In this document: positions 45,803 through 54,511 of the stretch, piece after piece
Layout: each line of letters starts with the position of its first letter
How positions within the stretch are numbered: the stretch's first letter is position 1
NCBI GenBank assembly: GCA_001023575.1
Contig: CP011489.1
Coordinates: forward strand, 124,001 to 188,000
Direction: 5' to 3'
DNA: 64,000 nt
DNA from: Actinobacteria bacterium IMCC26256
GTDB taxonomy: Bacteria > Actinomycetota > Acidimicrobiia > IMCC26256
Program-made: the position numbers and the translations under genes
Notes under the pieces: model-generated
What the model saw: the letters and a program-made list of their open reading frames with translations, nothing else
Database searches by the model: none
Told to the model about the DNA's origin: nothing

Positions 45803-46951
45803 TTGCAGGCACTTGAAGGTTTACGCGTCGTAGACATGGCTACGGTCCTCGCCGGCCCGGCCGCAGGAAAATACCTCGCTGATTTCGGTGCAGATGTCAT
45901 AAAGATTGAGGCACCCGAGGGCGACGGTACGCGCCGTATGGGGTGGATGCCCCCGGATGGCGGTGATGCATACATGTGGCAGATCGTTGGGCGCGGTAAG
46001 CGCTCGGTAGTTGCAGACCTCAAGACAGAGGATGGTCTGGCGCTGCTGCTGAGGCTCGTTGACGACGCAGATGTGCTCATCGAGAACTTCCGCCCGGGGA
46101 CGATGGAGCGTTTAGGGCTTGACCCCACCGAGTTGCTCAAGCGCAATCCTCGTTTGGTGATTCTTCGAGTGAGTGGCTTTGGTCAAACAGGGCCTTATAG
46201 ATCGCGACCCGGTTTTGCTTCAATAGCAGAGGCGATGAGTGGTTTCGCTTCTCTAAGCGGTGAGCCTGATGGTGCACCACTCTTGCCGCCGATTGCGCTC
46301 ACTGATGAGGTGACGGGAATTGTTGGAGCGTTCTCGATAATGGTTGCGCTGCGCCATCGTGATGCGACAGGAGCGGGCCAAGTTGTAGATGTCAATCTCC
46401 TGGAGTCCATTCTTCAGATGATGGGCCCGCTCCCGGCCGCTTTCGCTGGCCTTGGATATGAGCAGCCTCGCATGGGATCTGGGATTCCGTACAGTGTTCC
46501 TCGTGGTACTTATCAGTGTGCAGACGGGGAGTGGATAGCGATCTCTGCATCGGCTGAGAGTGTGGCGACGCGTGTTCTCGAGTTGCTGGGAGTCTCAGAC
46601 GACCCGCGCTTCTCTAGTTTTGCGGGGCGCTCTGAGCACAGAGTTGAGCTAGATGCTTTGATGAGCGACTGGGTTGCGCGGCGTAGTTGCGATGAGGCCC
46701 TTGCCGAGTTTGATGCAGCGCATGCAGCAGCGGCGCGTGTCTATTCGATCGGCGATGTAGTAACTGATCCACATGTGCGCGAGCGCGGTGTGTTGATCGA
46801 GGTTGATGGAGTCTTGATGACTGGGCCAGTTGCACGCCTTTACCGCACTCCTGGTGAGGTGCGCAGTGCTGGCCCAGCGCTTGGTGCTGATACCGAGGAT
46901 GTAAAGGGAGCATTGGCAGAGACTCCCGGTTGGCCAAGTCGCCCTTCGTAA
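45803..46951 (+). CDS. Class III CoA-transferase (CaiB/BaiF family)
   Basis: 382 residues. Family motifs are LEGLRVVDMATVLAGPAAGKYLADFGADVIKIE, RGKRSVVADLK, NFRPGTMERLGL (preceding the catalytic Asp region), PRLVILRVSGFGQTGPY and SIAEAMSG. It transfers CoA between acyl groups; substrate pair unknown, although placement suggests C4-C5 acids or their derivatives. TTG 45803 starts right at the domain, with GGAGG (45789-45793) 9 nt upstream. Confidence 0.9.
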   Translation: MQALEGLRVVDMATVLAGPAAGKYLADFGADVIKIEAPEGDGTRRMGWMPPDGGDAYMWQIVGRGKRSVVADLKTEDGLALLLRLVDDADVLIENFRPGTMERLGLDPTELLKRNPRLVILRVSGFGQTGPYRSRPGFASIAEAMSGFASLSGEPDGAPLLPPIALTDEVTGIVGAFSIMVALRHRDATGAGQVVDVNLLESILQMMGPLPAAFAGLGYEQPRMGSGIPYSVPRGTYQCADGEWIAISASAESVATRVLELLGVSDDPRFSSFAGRSEHRVELDALMSDWVARRSCDEALAEFDAAHAAAARVYSIGDVVTDPHVRERGVLIEVDGVLMTGPVARLYRTPGEVRSAGPALGADTEDVKGALAETPGWPSRPS

Positions 46952-46982
46952 TAGAGAAGGGTCTCCCCAAGAGGCTTGATTT

Positions 46983-47102
46983 TTCTCCACAGGCACATGT
47001 GGATAACCCCGTAGGGCCCTGTGGGGAACCTGTGGAGAACCCTTAATGGCCCGTGGATATCTAGGGTCGCCTGTGGACAGATTCTCAACTCCCTGTGGAT
47101 TT
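46983..47102. promoter_or_regulatory. Cluster of seven DnaA-box-like sequences
   Basis: TTCTCCACA (46983), TGTGGATAA (46998, perfect consensus in reverse), TGTGGGGAA (47020), TGTGGAGAA (47031), CGTGGATAT (47052), TGTGGACAG (47072) and TGTGGATTT (47094) lie within 120 bp, six in the same orientation. No AT-rich unwinding element or dnaA/dnaN is adjacent. Confidence 0.6.
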
Positions 47103-47236
47103 AGTGACCCTTGGGGGTGGTGTTTCTTGTGTGGTTGATGTACGAATAGGTTTGATATTTGGGCAGGGGAGAGTCTCGGCATTCTTCTGGCGCGTTTGTC
47201 CGAAGCGCTACTCGATACGCCGAACTCGAATTTCCG

Positions 47237-47278
47237 AACTTGTTACACCAAACTTGCACCACCAAACTTGTTGCACCG
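47237..47278. repeat. 14-bp tandem repeat upstream of the acyl-CoA ligase
   Basis: AACTTGTTACACCA, AACTTGCACCACCA and AACTTGTTGCACCG follow at 47237, 47251 and 47265, ending at the ribosome site of the ligase gene. It could be an operator array or a neutral duplication. Confidence 0.8.
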
Positions 47279-47285
47279 GAGCGAT

Positions 47286-49115
47286 ATGGGAGCGAATGTG
47301 GTTATGAATGCTGAGACCGAACTAACAGCGTCCGAGATAGATGCACGGATTGTTGGTGGCACCGTAGCTACGCGTTTTCGCGACACTGTTGCTAAGTATC
47401 CGGATCGGGTGGCGCTCCGTTCTTGGAATGGGGATACCCCAACCGATATCACCTGGGCCGAGTACGCCTTGCGCGCCTGTCGAGTAGCTGCGGCGTTGAC
47501 CGACGCGGGGGTCACGCGCGGCGACCGTGTCGTGTTCCTAATTACGAATCGCCCCGAGTTCCATATTGCTGATGTTGCGGCGTTGCTGGTGGGGGCCACC
47601 CCGATCTCGATTTACAACTCTTCGTCGCCAGAGCAGATTGCATATTTAGCGTCACACTCAAGCGCGACTTACGCGATCGTATAGAACGCGAAGTTTCTAG
47701 AGAGCCTTCTATCAGTGCGCGATCAGATACCGACGCTCAAAAAGGTTGCGGTTATAGATACGCCTGAGACGCTCCCCGAAGGAGTGCTGTTGTGGGACGA
47801 CCTGATGGCGCACGAGCCTGTAGAACTCTCAGTCGCAGCATTGATAGCGCAGCCCGATGATCTTGCAACCGTCATCTATACGTCTGGAACAACTGGCCCA
47901 CCTAAGGGCGTAATGCTCGACCACAAGGGTGTCTTATGGACAGCAGAGAGCCTTATGAATCGCTTTGGTTTCGACATTGCTGGTATGCGCATGGTCTCCT
48001 ATCTCCCGATGGCGCATATCGCCGAGAGAAATACGTCGCATTACGCGGGGATTATGCAGGCTCTAGAGGTGACTACATGCCCAGATCCGGGCCGTATCAC
48101 CGCCTACTTAGGGCACTCGCGACCTCAGATCTTTTTTGCCGTGCCGCGCGTATGGGAGAAGATGTACGCGAGTGTTACCTCGGTTGTGCATGCTGATGCC
48201 GCCAAGGGAGCGGAGTTTGATGCGGCACTCGCGATTGGATGGGAGGCGAGCGAGTACCGCGCTCGTGGCGAGGAGATACCCAAAGATCTTGCAGAGTCGC
48301 TTCTAACTGCTGAACTCGTGCTCTCGCCTTGGCGTCGTGCGCTCGGCCTCGACGAATGCAAGGTAGCTATCAGCGGTGCTGCGCCAATTCCTTTTGAGAT
48401 TTTTAGATTCTTTCGTGGTCTTGGGTTAGAGATCTCGGAGATTTATGGACTCTCAGAGACCTACGGCCCAATGACATGGACTCCATTTCGCGTGAAGGCC
48501 GGCACCGTCGGTCCGGCAATTCCCGGCACCGAATTGCGCTTGGGCGAAGACGGCGAGGTCATCTGTCGAGGTGGCAATATCTTTACCGGTTACTTAGATC
48601 AACCTGAGAAGACAGCCGAGGTACTTACAGCCGATGGATGGTTCCACACTGGCGATATCGGGGTGCTCGACGATGATGGTTACTTAAAGATTGTCGATCG
48701 CAAGAAAGAACTCATTATCACTGCGGGTGGAAAGAACATCTCGCCCGCAAACCTTGAGGCTGCACTGAAGGCCTCACCGTTGATCGGCCAGGCCTGCGTG
48801 ATTGGTGAGGGGCGACCATTTCTCTCGGCGCTTCTCGTTCTCGATACCGAGGTGGCTCCGGTATGGGCATCAATGCATGGAATATCTGAACCATCACTCG
48901 AGGCGCTCGCGGCTAACGCGGAAATTCGAGCAGCAATTCAGGTAGACGTTGACCATGTGAACGCTCAATTCTCTAAGGCAGAGGGTATTAAACGCTTCAC
49001 AATTCTGAGCGCGGAGTGGGAGGCAGACTCCGAGGAGCTAACCCCAACAATGAAGCTCAAGCGACGCGGTATTAGCGCGAAATACGCGACTGAGATCGAG
49101 GCGCTTTACAGCTAA
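47286..49115 (+). pseudogene. Long-chain acyl-CoA synthetase interrupted by an in-frame amber codon
   Basis: AMP-binding enzyme of the FadD15-like group. The first part (47286-47681) has the N-terminal subdomain; then TAG at 47682-47684; the same frame continues to 49115 without a shift. Downstream parts are intact: YTSGTTGPPKGVMLDH, GLSETYGPMTW, GWFHTGDIGVLDDDGYLKIVDRKKELIITAGGKNISP. Local sequence IV-stop-NAKFLE is expected to be IVENAKFLE, one G-to-T change in GAG. Either a recent pseudogene, readthrough, two fragments (a GTG at 47715 could restart), or a sequence error. ATG 47304 is an alternative start. Confidence 0.8.
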
Positions 49116-49121
49116 GACTGG

Positions 49122-49853
49122 TCAGTCGACCTGCGCCACGATTACGTGGTCGCGGCCTCGCTCCATTGCGTTATCAAGAGCGTGTGCTGCTCTGAGAATT
49201 AACTCATCTGCATCAAGTGCATGCGATGGGTAGCACGCGACTCCAGCGGAGACAGTGATTCCAGCACAAGCGGGGCTTGAGTGCAGAAGTCCGCGGAGGC
49301 GCTCTGCTGCCCACACCGCTCCGGACTCGGAGGTGTTCTCAAGAAGAGCTGCGATCGTTACATCATCGGCGCGAAATGCCCCATCGGCTTCGCGAAGAGT
49401 CTGTGTTAGTACGCCGCTAAGTGCACCCAACGCGTTCTCGCGGTCCTTGGTTGATAAACGGTCTATTTCGTCAATGCGTAGAAGAACGAGAGAGACAGGG
49501 TGTAGCTGCCTGCGTGCAGCGGCGACGCGCTGCAGGAGTAGTGGCTCAAGCAAAGATGAATCGAGTAGGCCGGTTATCGGATCGACTCCACTTCCAGTAA
49601 GCACAGGCACGCTGCGTGTCTCGCTTAGTCGCTTTACCTCTGATGAGAGCTGATCAATATCTGCAACTGCTGCAGTATGTGGACCAACCTGCGCCGCTCC
49701 GATCATCGCTGCGAGCATCGCGAAGACTCCGGCGACAAGAGACAGTTCGGGCCAAGAGGTGATCTGCCCCGCAACACCGGAGGCGAGGCCTAGGACACCG
49801 ATAAGAATGAGGAGGTTAAAGCGCTGGCGATTCACGACTGACGTCATCGGCAC
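49122..49853 (-). CDS. Membrane-anchored degenerate GGDEF protein
   Basis: 243 residues. Two hydrophobic segments (about 12-30 and 34-52), a short coiled stretch, and a GGDEF-type domain (about 88-240) with DPITGLLDSSLLEPLL, VLLRIDEIDRL and ITVSAGVACYPSHALDADELILRAAHALD. The signature position reads FRADDVTIAALL instead of GGDEF, so cyclase activity is doubtful. Encoded 9 nt after ethylmalonyl-CoA mutase in the same direction, probably co-transcribed. GTG 49853 or ATG 49847. Confidence 0.82.
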   Translation of the reverse strand: MPMTSVVNRQRFNLLILIGVLGLASGVAGQITSWPELSLVAGVFAMLAAMIGAAQVGPHTAAVADIDQLSSEVKRLSETRSVPVLTGSGVDPITGLLDSSLLEPLLLQRVAAARRQLHPVSLVLLRIDEIDRLSTKDRENALGALSGVLTQTLREADGAFRADDVTIAALLENTSESGAVWAAERLRGLLHSSPACAGITVSAGVACYPSHALDADELILRAAHALDNAMERGRDHVIVAQVD

Positions 49854-49862
49854 CTAATCCCC

Positions 49863-51842
49863 CTAAGTTGAGCGAAATGTTCCCAATCGGTGCTGGAGGC
49901 CTAGATCTGCAAGGTCGGAGATGATCTCCGAGATTCGAAAATCCTTAGGCGTGTAGACCCTAGAGACTCCAGCAGCAAGGAGAATAACCTGATCCTGCTC
50001 AGGGATAATGCCTCCAACTACAACTGGGGCATCTACTCCCGCAGCACGTAGAAGGCGCACGGTCTCCGGGACAAGCTCTAGGTGTGAGCCCGAGAGGATA
50101 GAGAGTCCGATTACATCAACGTCCTCATCCTGAGCCGCAGCGCAGATTTGGGCCGGTGTCAAGCGAATACCTTGGTAGATGACCTCAAGCCCAGCATCTC
50201 GTGCAGCCACTGCTATTTGCTCGGCACCATTGGAGTGCCCATCAAGACCGGGCTTTCCTACGAGGAGGCGAATCGGCCCGCCGTTATTCTCAGTAGCGAC
50301 GCGAATTCGCTCACGTACTGCAACGAGTTCGTCGCGTGGTGCTCCCATTACGCCGCCAACGCCTGTGGGGGCTCGGTACTCGCCGAAGATATCTCTAAGG
50401 GCATCTGACCACTCGCCGACGGTGCCTCCGGCGCGTGCCAAAGCGATAGTTGCAGGGACAAGGTTGTCTGTCGTCTCTGCGATGCGCGATAGCTCTTCAA
50501 TAGCGTTCTTTACCGCCCCGGGGTCGCGATTATCTCGCCACGTATTTAGGCTCTCAAGCTGTGCTGCTTCTCCGGCAGGGTCAACAACAAGAATCGCAGA
50601 TTCGCCATCGATACCCTCCGCAAGTGGAGAGGGAGCGGTCTCTGTATATGAATTAACACCCACAACTGTGATGTCGCCAGACTCAATCCGGCGCACCCGA
50701 TCAGCGTGTGACTGGACCAAGCGACCCTTCAACTCGTCAATCATTAAGAATGCTCCACCGCCATCTAGAACCCACTGGAGTTCTGTGTTGGCGGCCTCCT
50801 CAAGCTCAGAGGTCTTAGCCTCCATTACCTTTGACCCCTCAAAAATATCTGGGTACTCAAGAAGATCCGTCTCAAATGCGAGCACCTGCTGAATTCGCAG
50901 CGACCATTGCTGGTCCCATGGGCGCGGCAATCCAAGCGCTTCGTTCCATGCTGGTAGTTGGATGGCGCGCGCACGTGAGTCGCGACCGAGGGTTACTGCC
51001 AATGTCTCAAGAACAATTCGCTGAACGTTGTTCTCTGGCTGTGCCTCGGTGAGTCCTAGAGAGTTGACCTGAACTCCATAACGGAATCTGGCTAATTTCT
51101 CGTCCTTTACCCCGTAGCGCTCCTCCACGATGCGGGTCCAGAGCCGGCCCATCGCTCGAAGTTTGCAGGTCTCTTCAACGAACCTAATTCCTGCATTAAC
51201 AAAGAAGGAGATGCGACCAACCATTGCGGGCATCTCCTCAGCTGAGACCTGCCCACTCTCCAAAACGCCATCAAGAACTCCGATTGCATTCGCCATTGCA
51301 TATGCAATCTCTTGAACCGGCGTAGCCCCTGCTTCTTGAAGGTGGTAGGAGCAGACGTTGATTGGATTCCATTTGGGGACATTGCGAACCGTATGTGTAA
51401 TGAGATCAACGGTCAGGCGGCGGCTAGGGACAGGCCCAAAAATAAACGTGCCACGCGAGAGGTATTCCTTAACAATGTCATTCTGTGTTGTGCCGGAGAG
51501 TTTTGAGACGTCTTCTCCGCGCTCCTCAGCAAGCGCAATGTATAGAGAGAGGAGCCACATCGCCGTCGCGTTGATCGTCATTGAGGTATTCATATCTTCG
51601 AGCGGGATCTGATCGAAGAGCGTCCGCATCTCGCCTAGGTGGGGTACTGGTACTCCGACCTTCCCAACCTCTCCACGCGCTAGTAGGTGGTCCGGGTCGT
51701 ATCCGGTCTGTGTTGGGAGATCAAATGCTACGGAGAGACCGGTCTGGCCCTTGGCGAGGTTGGTCCGGTAGAGCTCATTTGATGCACGGGCAGAGGTATG
51801 CCCGGAGTACGTCCGCATTACCCAAGGGCGTTCTCGCGTCAT
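49863..51842 (-). CDS. ecm: Ethylmalonyl-CoA mutase (single-chain, B12-dependent)
   Basis: 659 residues. The catalytic TIM barrel begins PWVMRTYSGHTSARASNELY, with GLSVAFDLPTQTGYD, MNTSMTINATA, GTTQNDIVKEYLSRGTFIF and NVCSYHLQEAGATPVQE. A C-terminal cobalamin domain (about 520-650) has GLDGHSNGAEQI (DxHxxG), LSILSGSHLEL and VVVGG. Size and the YSGHTSA/RGTFIFGP details fit ethylmalonyl-CoA mutase rather than the ~730-residue methylmalonyl-CoA mutase. It converts ethylmalonyl-CoA to methylsuccinyl-CoA. ATG 51842 follows GAGGAC. Confidence 0.92.
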   Translation of the reverse strand: MTRERPWVMRTYSGHTSARASNELYRTNLAKGQTGLSVAFDLPTQTGYDPDHLLARGEVGKVGVPVPHLGEMRTLFDQIPLEDMNTSMTINATAMWLLSLYIALAEERGEDVSKLSGTTQNDIVKEYLSRGTFIFGPVPSRRLTVDLITHTVRNVPKWNPINVCSYHLQEAGATPVQEIAYAMANAIGVLDGVLESGQVSAEEMPAMVGRISFFVNAGIRFVEETCKLRAMGRLWTRIVEERYGVKDEKLARFRYGVQVNSLGLTEAQPENNVQRIVLETLAVTLGRDSRARAIQLPAWNEALGLPRPWDQQWSLRIQQVLAFETDLLEYPDIFEGSKVMEAKTSELEEAANTELQWVLDGGGAFLMIDELKGRLVQSHADRVRRIESGDITVVGVNSYTETAPSPLAEGIDGESAILVVDPAGEAAQLESLNTWRDNRDPGAVKNAIEELSRIAETTDNLVPATIALARAGGTVGEWSDALRDIFGEYRAPTGVGGVMGAPRDELVAVRERIRVATENNGGPIRLLVGKPGLDGHSNGAEQIAVAARDAGLEVIYQGIRLTPAQICAAAQDEDVDVIGLSILSGSHLELVPETVRLLRAAGVDAPVVVGGIIPEQDQVILLAAGVSRVYTPKDFRISEIISDLADLGLQHRLGTFRST

Positions 51843-51914
51843 GTCCTCATTCTCCCGAATGGTTTCCTATGCAAGCGCTGTAGCGCTTGTCCACATCGCT
51901 TCTTATCGTTATGG

Positions 51915-52781
51915 CTACTTGCGGTAATCGTAGAAGCCTATTGCGGTCTTGCGGCCCAAGCGATCTGCGCTGACCATACGACGAAGCAACGGGGCCGGTG
52001 CGTAGTTGGGGTCCTTGAACTCTTCATATAGCGCCTCAAGGATCGAGAGGCTTGTGTCGAGGCCGACAAGGTCAAGGAGTGCGAAGGGGCCCATTGGGAA
52101 GTTGCAGCCACCCTTCATCGCAGTATCGATGTCGTCGCGATTGGCAACACCGGCATCTAACAAACGAACCGCGTTGTTGAGGTAAGGAAAGAGAAGTGCG
52201 TTGACTATGAAGCCAGCCTGGTCCTTTACCTCTACCGGCTGCTTTCCACAGGCCTCCGCAAATCCGCGTGTTGTAGCGATGGTCTCGTCGCTACTTGTGA
52301 TTGCACGCACAATCTCTACGAGCGGCATGGCCGATGCAGGGTTGAAGAAATGAACACCGCATACCAACTCTGGGCGAGCGGTCTCCATAGCCATCTCAAC
52401 GACAGGGAGCGTTGAGGTGTTGGTCGCGAGAATCGCTCCAGCCTTAACTATCGAGTCGAGCTCTTTAAATAGTTGCTTCTTTGCGCCGAGGTCCTCGAGG
52501 ATGGACTCGATAACTAGGTCGCAATCCGCTAGAGCGTTGAGGTCAGATACCGCTGTGACACGAGCAAGAACTGCGTCGCGCTCTGCTGCCTCTAAGCGCC
52601 CCTTCTCTACTTGGCGATCCAGAGACTTTGTTAGGCCAACGACCATGCCGTCTGCGCTTGCCTGAGAGCGGCTTCGCAGAACAACCTCAAACCCAGCCTT
52701 GGCTGCGACCTCGGCGATACCAGATCCCATGATCCCTGAACCGACGATTCCTACGCTCTTGATAACTGCCATTCTGCTCAT
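51915..52781 (-). CDS. 3-hydroxybutyryl-CoA dehydrogenase
   Basis: 288 residues. The NAD-binding motif GIVGSGIMGSGIAEVAAKAGFEV opens the protein; SNTSTL-like ATNTSTLPVVEMA, GVHFFNPASAMPLVEIV (catalytic His) and DQAGFIVNALLFPYLNNAVRLL follow. It interconverts acetoacetyl-CoA and 3-hydroxybutyryl-CoA, the second step toward crotonyl-CoA. ATG 52781 or 52772 are the likely starts, although the frame opens to 52952. It leads the operon with ecm and the GGDEF gene. Confidence 0.92.
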   Translation of the reverse strand: MSRMAVIKSVGIVGSGIMGSGIAEVAAKAGFEVVLRSRSQASADGMVVGLTKSLDRQVEKGRLEAAERDAVLARVTAVSDLNALADCDLVIESILEDLGAKKQLFKELDSIVKAGAILATNTSTLPVVEMAMETARPELVCGVHFFNPASAMPLVEIVRAITSSDETIATTRGFAEACGKQPVEVKDQAGFIVNALLFPYLNNAVRLLDAGVANRDDIDTAMKGGCNFPMGPFALLDLVGLDTSLSILEALYEEFKDPNYAPAPLLRRMVSADRLGRKTAIGFYDYRK

Positions 52782-53017
52782 TTCCGCATCTCGATGATTG
52801 GGGACGCAACAACGCGTTTCCCGGGAGGCGTGAAACGTACCGGAGGCTTGCCTCTCAATGCCACAGGGGCGACTAAGTGAGGTTCTGGCCCTTGGGTGCG
52901 AGCCTTGGGGCGCAGGCCTAGGCAGACCCAAATTTGGGGGGCGGTGCGCCACAAAAAGAGAGTTGAGGCGCCGCCGGAGTACAGGGAAGACTCGGGGCGG
53001 CTAACTAGAGTGCAGCC
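52782..53017. other. Divergent intergenic region
   Basis: No supported gene. It should contain the promoters for the 3-hydroxybutyryl-CoA dehydrogenase operon and the S51-like gene. I see no clear operator or terminator. Confidence 0.4.
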
Positions 53018-53737
53018 ATGGCAGAAAAAACCTCCAAGGGCACACTTGCATTGGTCGGCGGAGGGGAGTGGTCTCCACTCGCCTCTGGCCTCGACAAATA
53101 TCTCTTAGACCTCGCGGGGGGAGGGAGAGTCACGATCCTCCCGACGGCCTCCGCTTTTCTTAACCCTGACCAAGTTGTTGCTGCGGCTAAGGCTTGCTTT
53201 GAGGCACTTGGGGCAGAGGTCGAGGTACTTGAAGTGATGAATCGCCGTGACGCTGAGAATAAGGATCTCGCGTCGCAGATTAAAGAGGCGAAGTTTATTT
53301 ATCTAGCAGATGGTTCTCCTCTGCACCTTCGCTCCGTGCTCAAAGACTCCGCGGCATTCAAAGCCTTGCAGAGTGCATATAACAATGGAGCCCTCATCGC
53401 AGCATCTGGTGCCGCGGCAACACTTCTCGGCGATCCAATGGTCGACCCCCGCGGTGGTGCGTTCTCTATCGGCCTGGGTCTAGTAGATCACCTAGCGATA
53501 CTTCCGCATCATGGCAACGCTCCTCGCCACTTACTAGATCGATCCCTTGATCTCCTGCCGCGAGCGGACATGCTCGCTGGCGTTGATGATCACACAGCAC
53601 TTATTCGCGATAACCAAGGCAAGTGGAGTGTCGTAGGAGATGGCTGGGTCACGCTGTACACCCGTACTGAGGGAGATCACGCAGTACAGATTGGCTCCTA
53701 TACGGCAGACTCGGTAATTGAGATCTTGACGATGTAG
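53018..53737 (+). CDS. Peptidase S51 / cyanophycinase-like protein
   Basis: A 239-residue class-I glutamine-amidotransferase-like fold: ALVGGGEW, VTILPTASAFLNPD, IYLADGSPLHLRSVL, a nucleophile-elbow candidate ALIAASGAAATLLG (Ser about 130), and LAILPHHG (His). S51 members cleave Asp-containing peptides or cyanophycin-type dipeptides; the usual GTSAGA is here ASGAAA, so activity is uncertain. ATG 53018. Its last 40 bp overlap the convergent cyclophilin gene. Confidence 0.78.
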   Translation: MAEKTSKGTLALVGGGEWSPLASGLDKYLLDLAGGGRVTILPTASAFLNPDQVVAAAKACFEALGAEVEVLEVMNRRDAENKDLASQIKEAKFIYLADGSPLHLRSVLKDSAAFKALQSAYNNGALIAASGAAATLLGDPMVDPRGGAFSIGLGLVDHLAILPHHGNAPRHLLDRSLDLLPRADMLAGVDDHTALIRDNQGKWSVVGDGWVTLYTRTEGDHAVQIGSYTADSVIEILTM

Positions 53738-54435
53738 ATCGGCTTCTTGGGCTTGTCGTTGGAGTCCTTGGGTGCATCTTGAATCTTGCGGGCTACATCT
53801 AAGCCTGAAGATACTTTCCCAAAACGCGCGTACTCATTGGGGAGCGAAACGCCTTGATCGCCAGTGACGATGAAGAACTGGGAACCAAATAGCCCGGGAG
53901 CATCAGCCCCTGTTTTCGCAGCGGCTATTGATCCGATCTCATAGTTATTGGTAGGCACCTCGCCCGGGACTTTGTATCCAGGTCCGCCCTGTCCGTCACC
54001 TAGAGGGTCTCCACCCTGGATCATGAAGTCTTTAATGACTCGGTGGAAAGTGAGGCCATCGTAGAAACCCTGACGCGATAGAGATACGAAGTTATTCGTA
54101 GCTATCGGAGCGTTCTTCGCATCGAGTTCGATGACCATTGTTCCGTCGGTTGTCTTCATTGTTGCTGAGTATTTCTTGGTCGGGTCAAGAGTTAAGACAG
54201 GCGCTTTCTGATTCGTGTTCTTCTTGGCTGGTTTTACAGTCGTTGAAGAGGTTTTGCTGCTGCTGCTGCTGCTTCTGACCTGAGACCATGCAAATATCGC
54301 TAGGACCGGGAGCAGAAGAAACGCAAGGTTCCGCAGCGACCGATTGCGACGCTTGCGCTTCTGTGCCGCTAGCTGTGCCTCATTGGCCGCTGCGCGGTTC
54401 TGCTTCTGACGCTCGCGCTTATCTGCCTTACCCAC
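53698..54435 (-). CDS. Membrane-anchored peptidyl-prolyl isomerase (cyclophilin)
   Basis: 245 residues. A very basic N-terminal tail (about 1-33) and one membrane helix (about 36-53) are followed by a Ser/Lys linker and a cyclophilin domain: GTMVIELDAKNAPIATNNFVSL, FYDGLTFHRVIKDFMIQGGDP (FHRV..FM.QGGD), and LFGSQFFIVTGD. It should speed proline isomerisation of proteins outside the membrane. ATG 54435. The stop lies 40 bp inside the convergent S51-like gene. Confidence 0.92.
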   Translation of the reverse strand: MGKADKRERQKQNRAAANEAQLAAQKRKRRNRSLRNLAFLLLPVLAIFAWSQVRSSSSSSKTSSTTVKPAKKNTNQKAPVLTLDPTKKYSATMKTTDGTMVIELDAKNAPIATNNFVSLSRQGFYDGLTFHRVIKDFMIQGGDPLGDGQGGPGYKVPGEVPTNNYEIGSIAAAKTGADAPGLFGSQFFIVTGDQGVSLPNEYARFGKVSSGLDVARKIQDAPKDSNDKPKKPIYIVKISITESAV

Positions 54436-54511
54436 TATCGCTCCTTATGCCTAAACACTGTTCCTGGACACTGTTTGAATAACTTTCAAATTTTACTGCC
54501 GTTGATGCCAG

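Noticed and set aside
46983-47102. Calling the DnaA-box cluster oriC
   Set aside because: No dnaA/dnaN, no AT-rich unwinding element and no skew data; kept as a finding only.
52782-52952. 57-residue N-terminal extension of the 3-hydroxybutyryl-CoA dehydrogenase
   Set aside because: The extension is Arg/Pro-rich, and the family's NAD-binding strand begins right after ATG 52772/52781.
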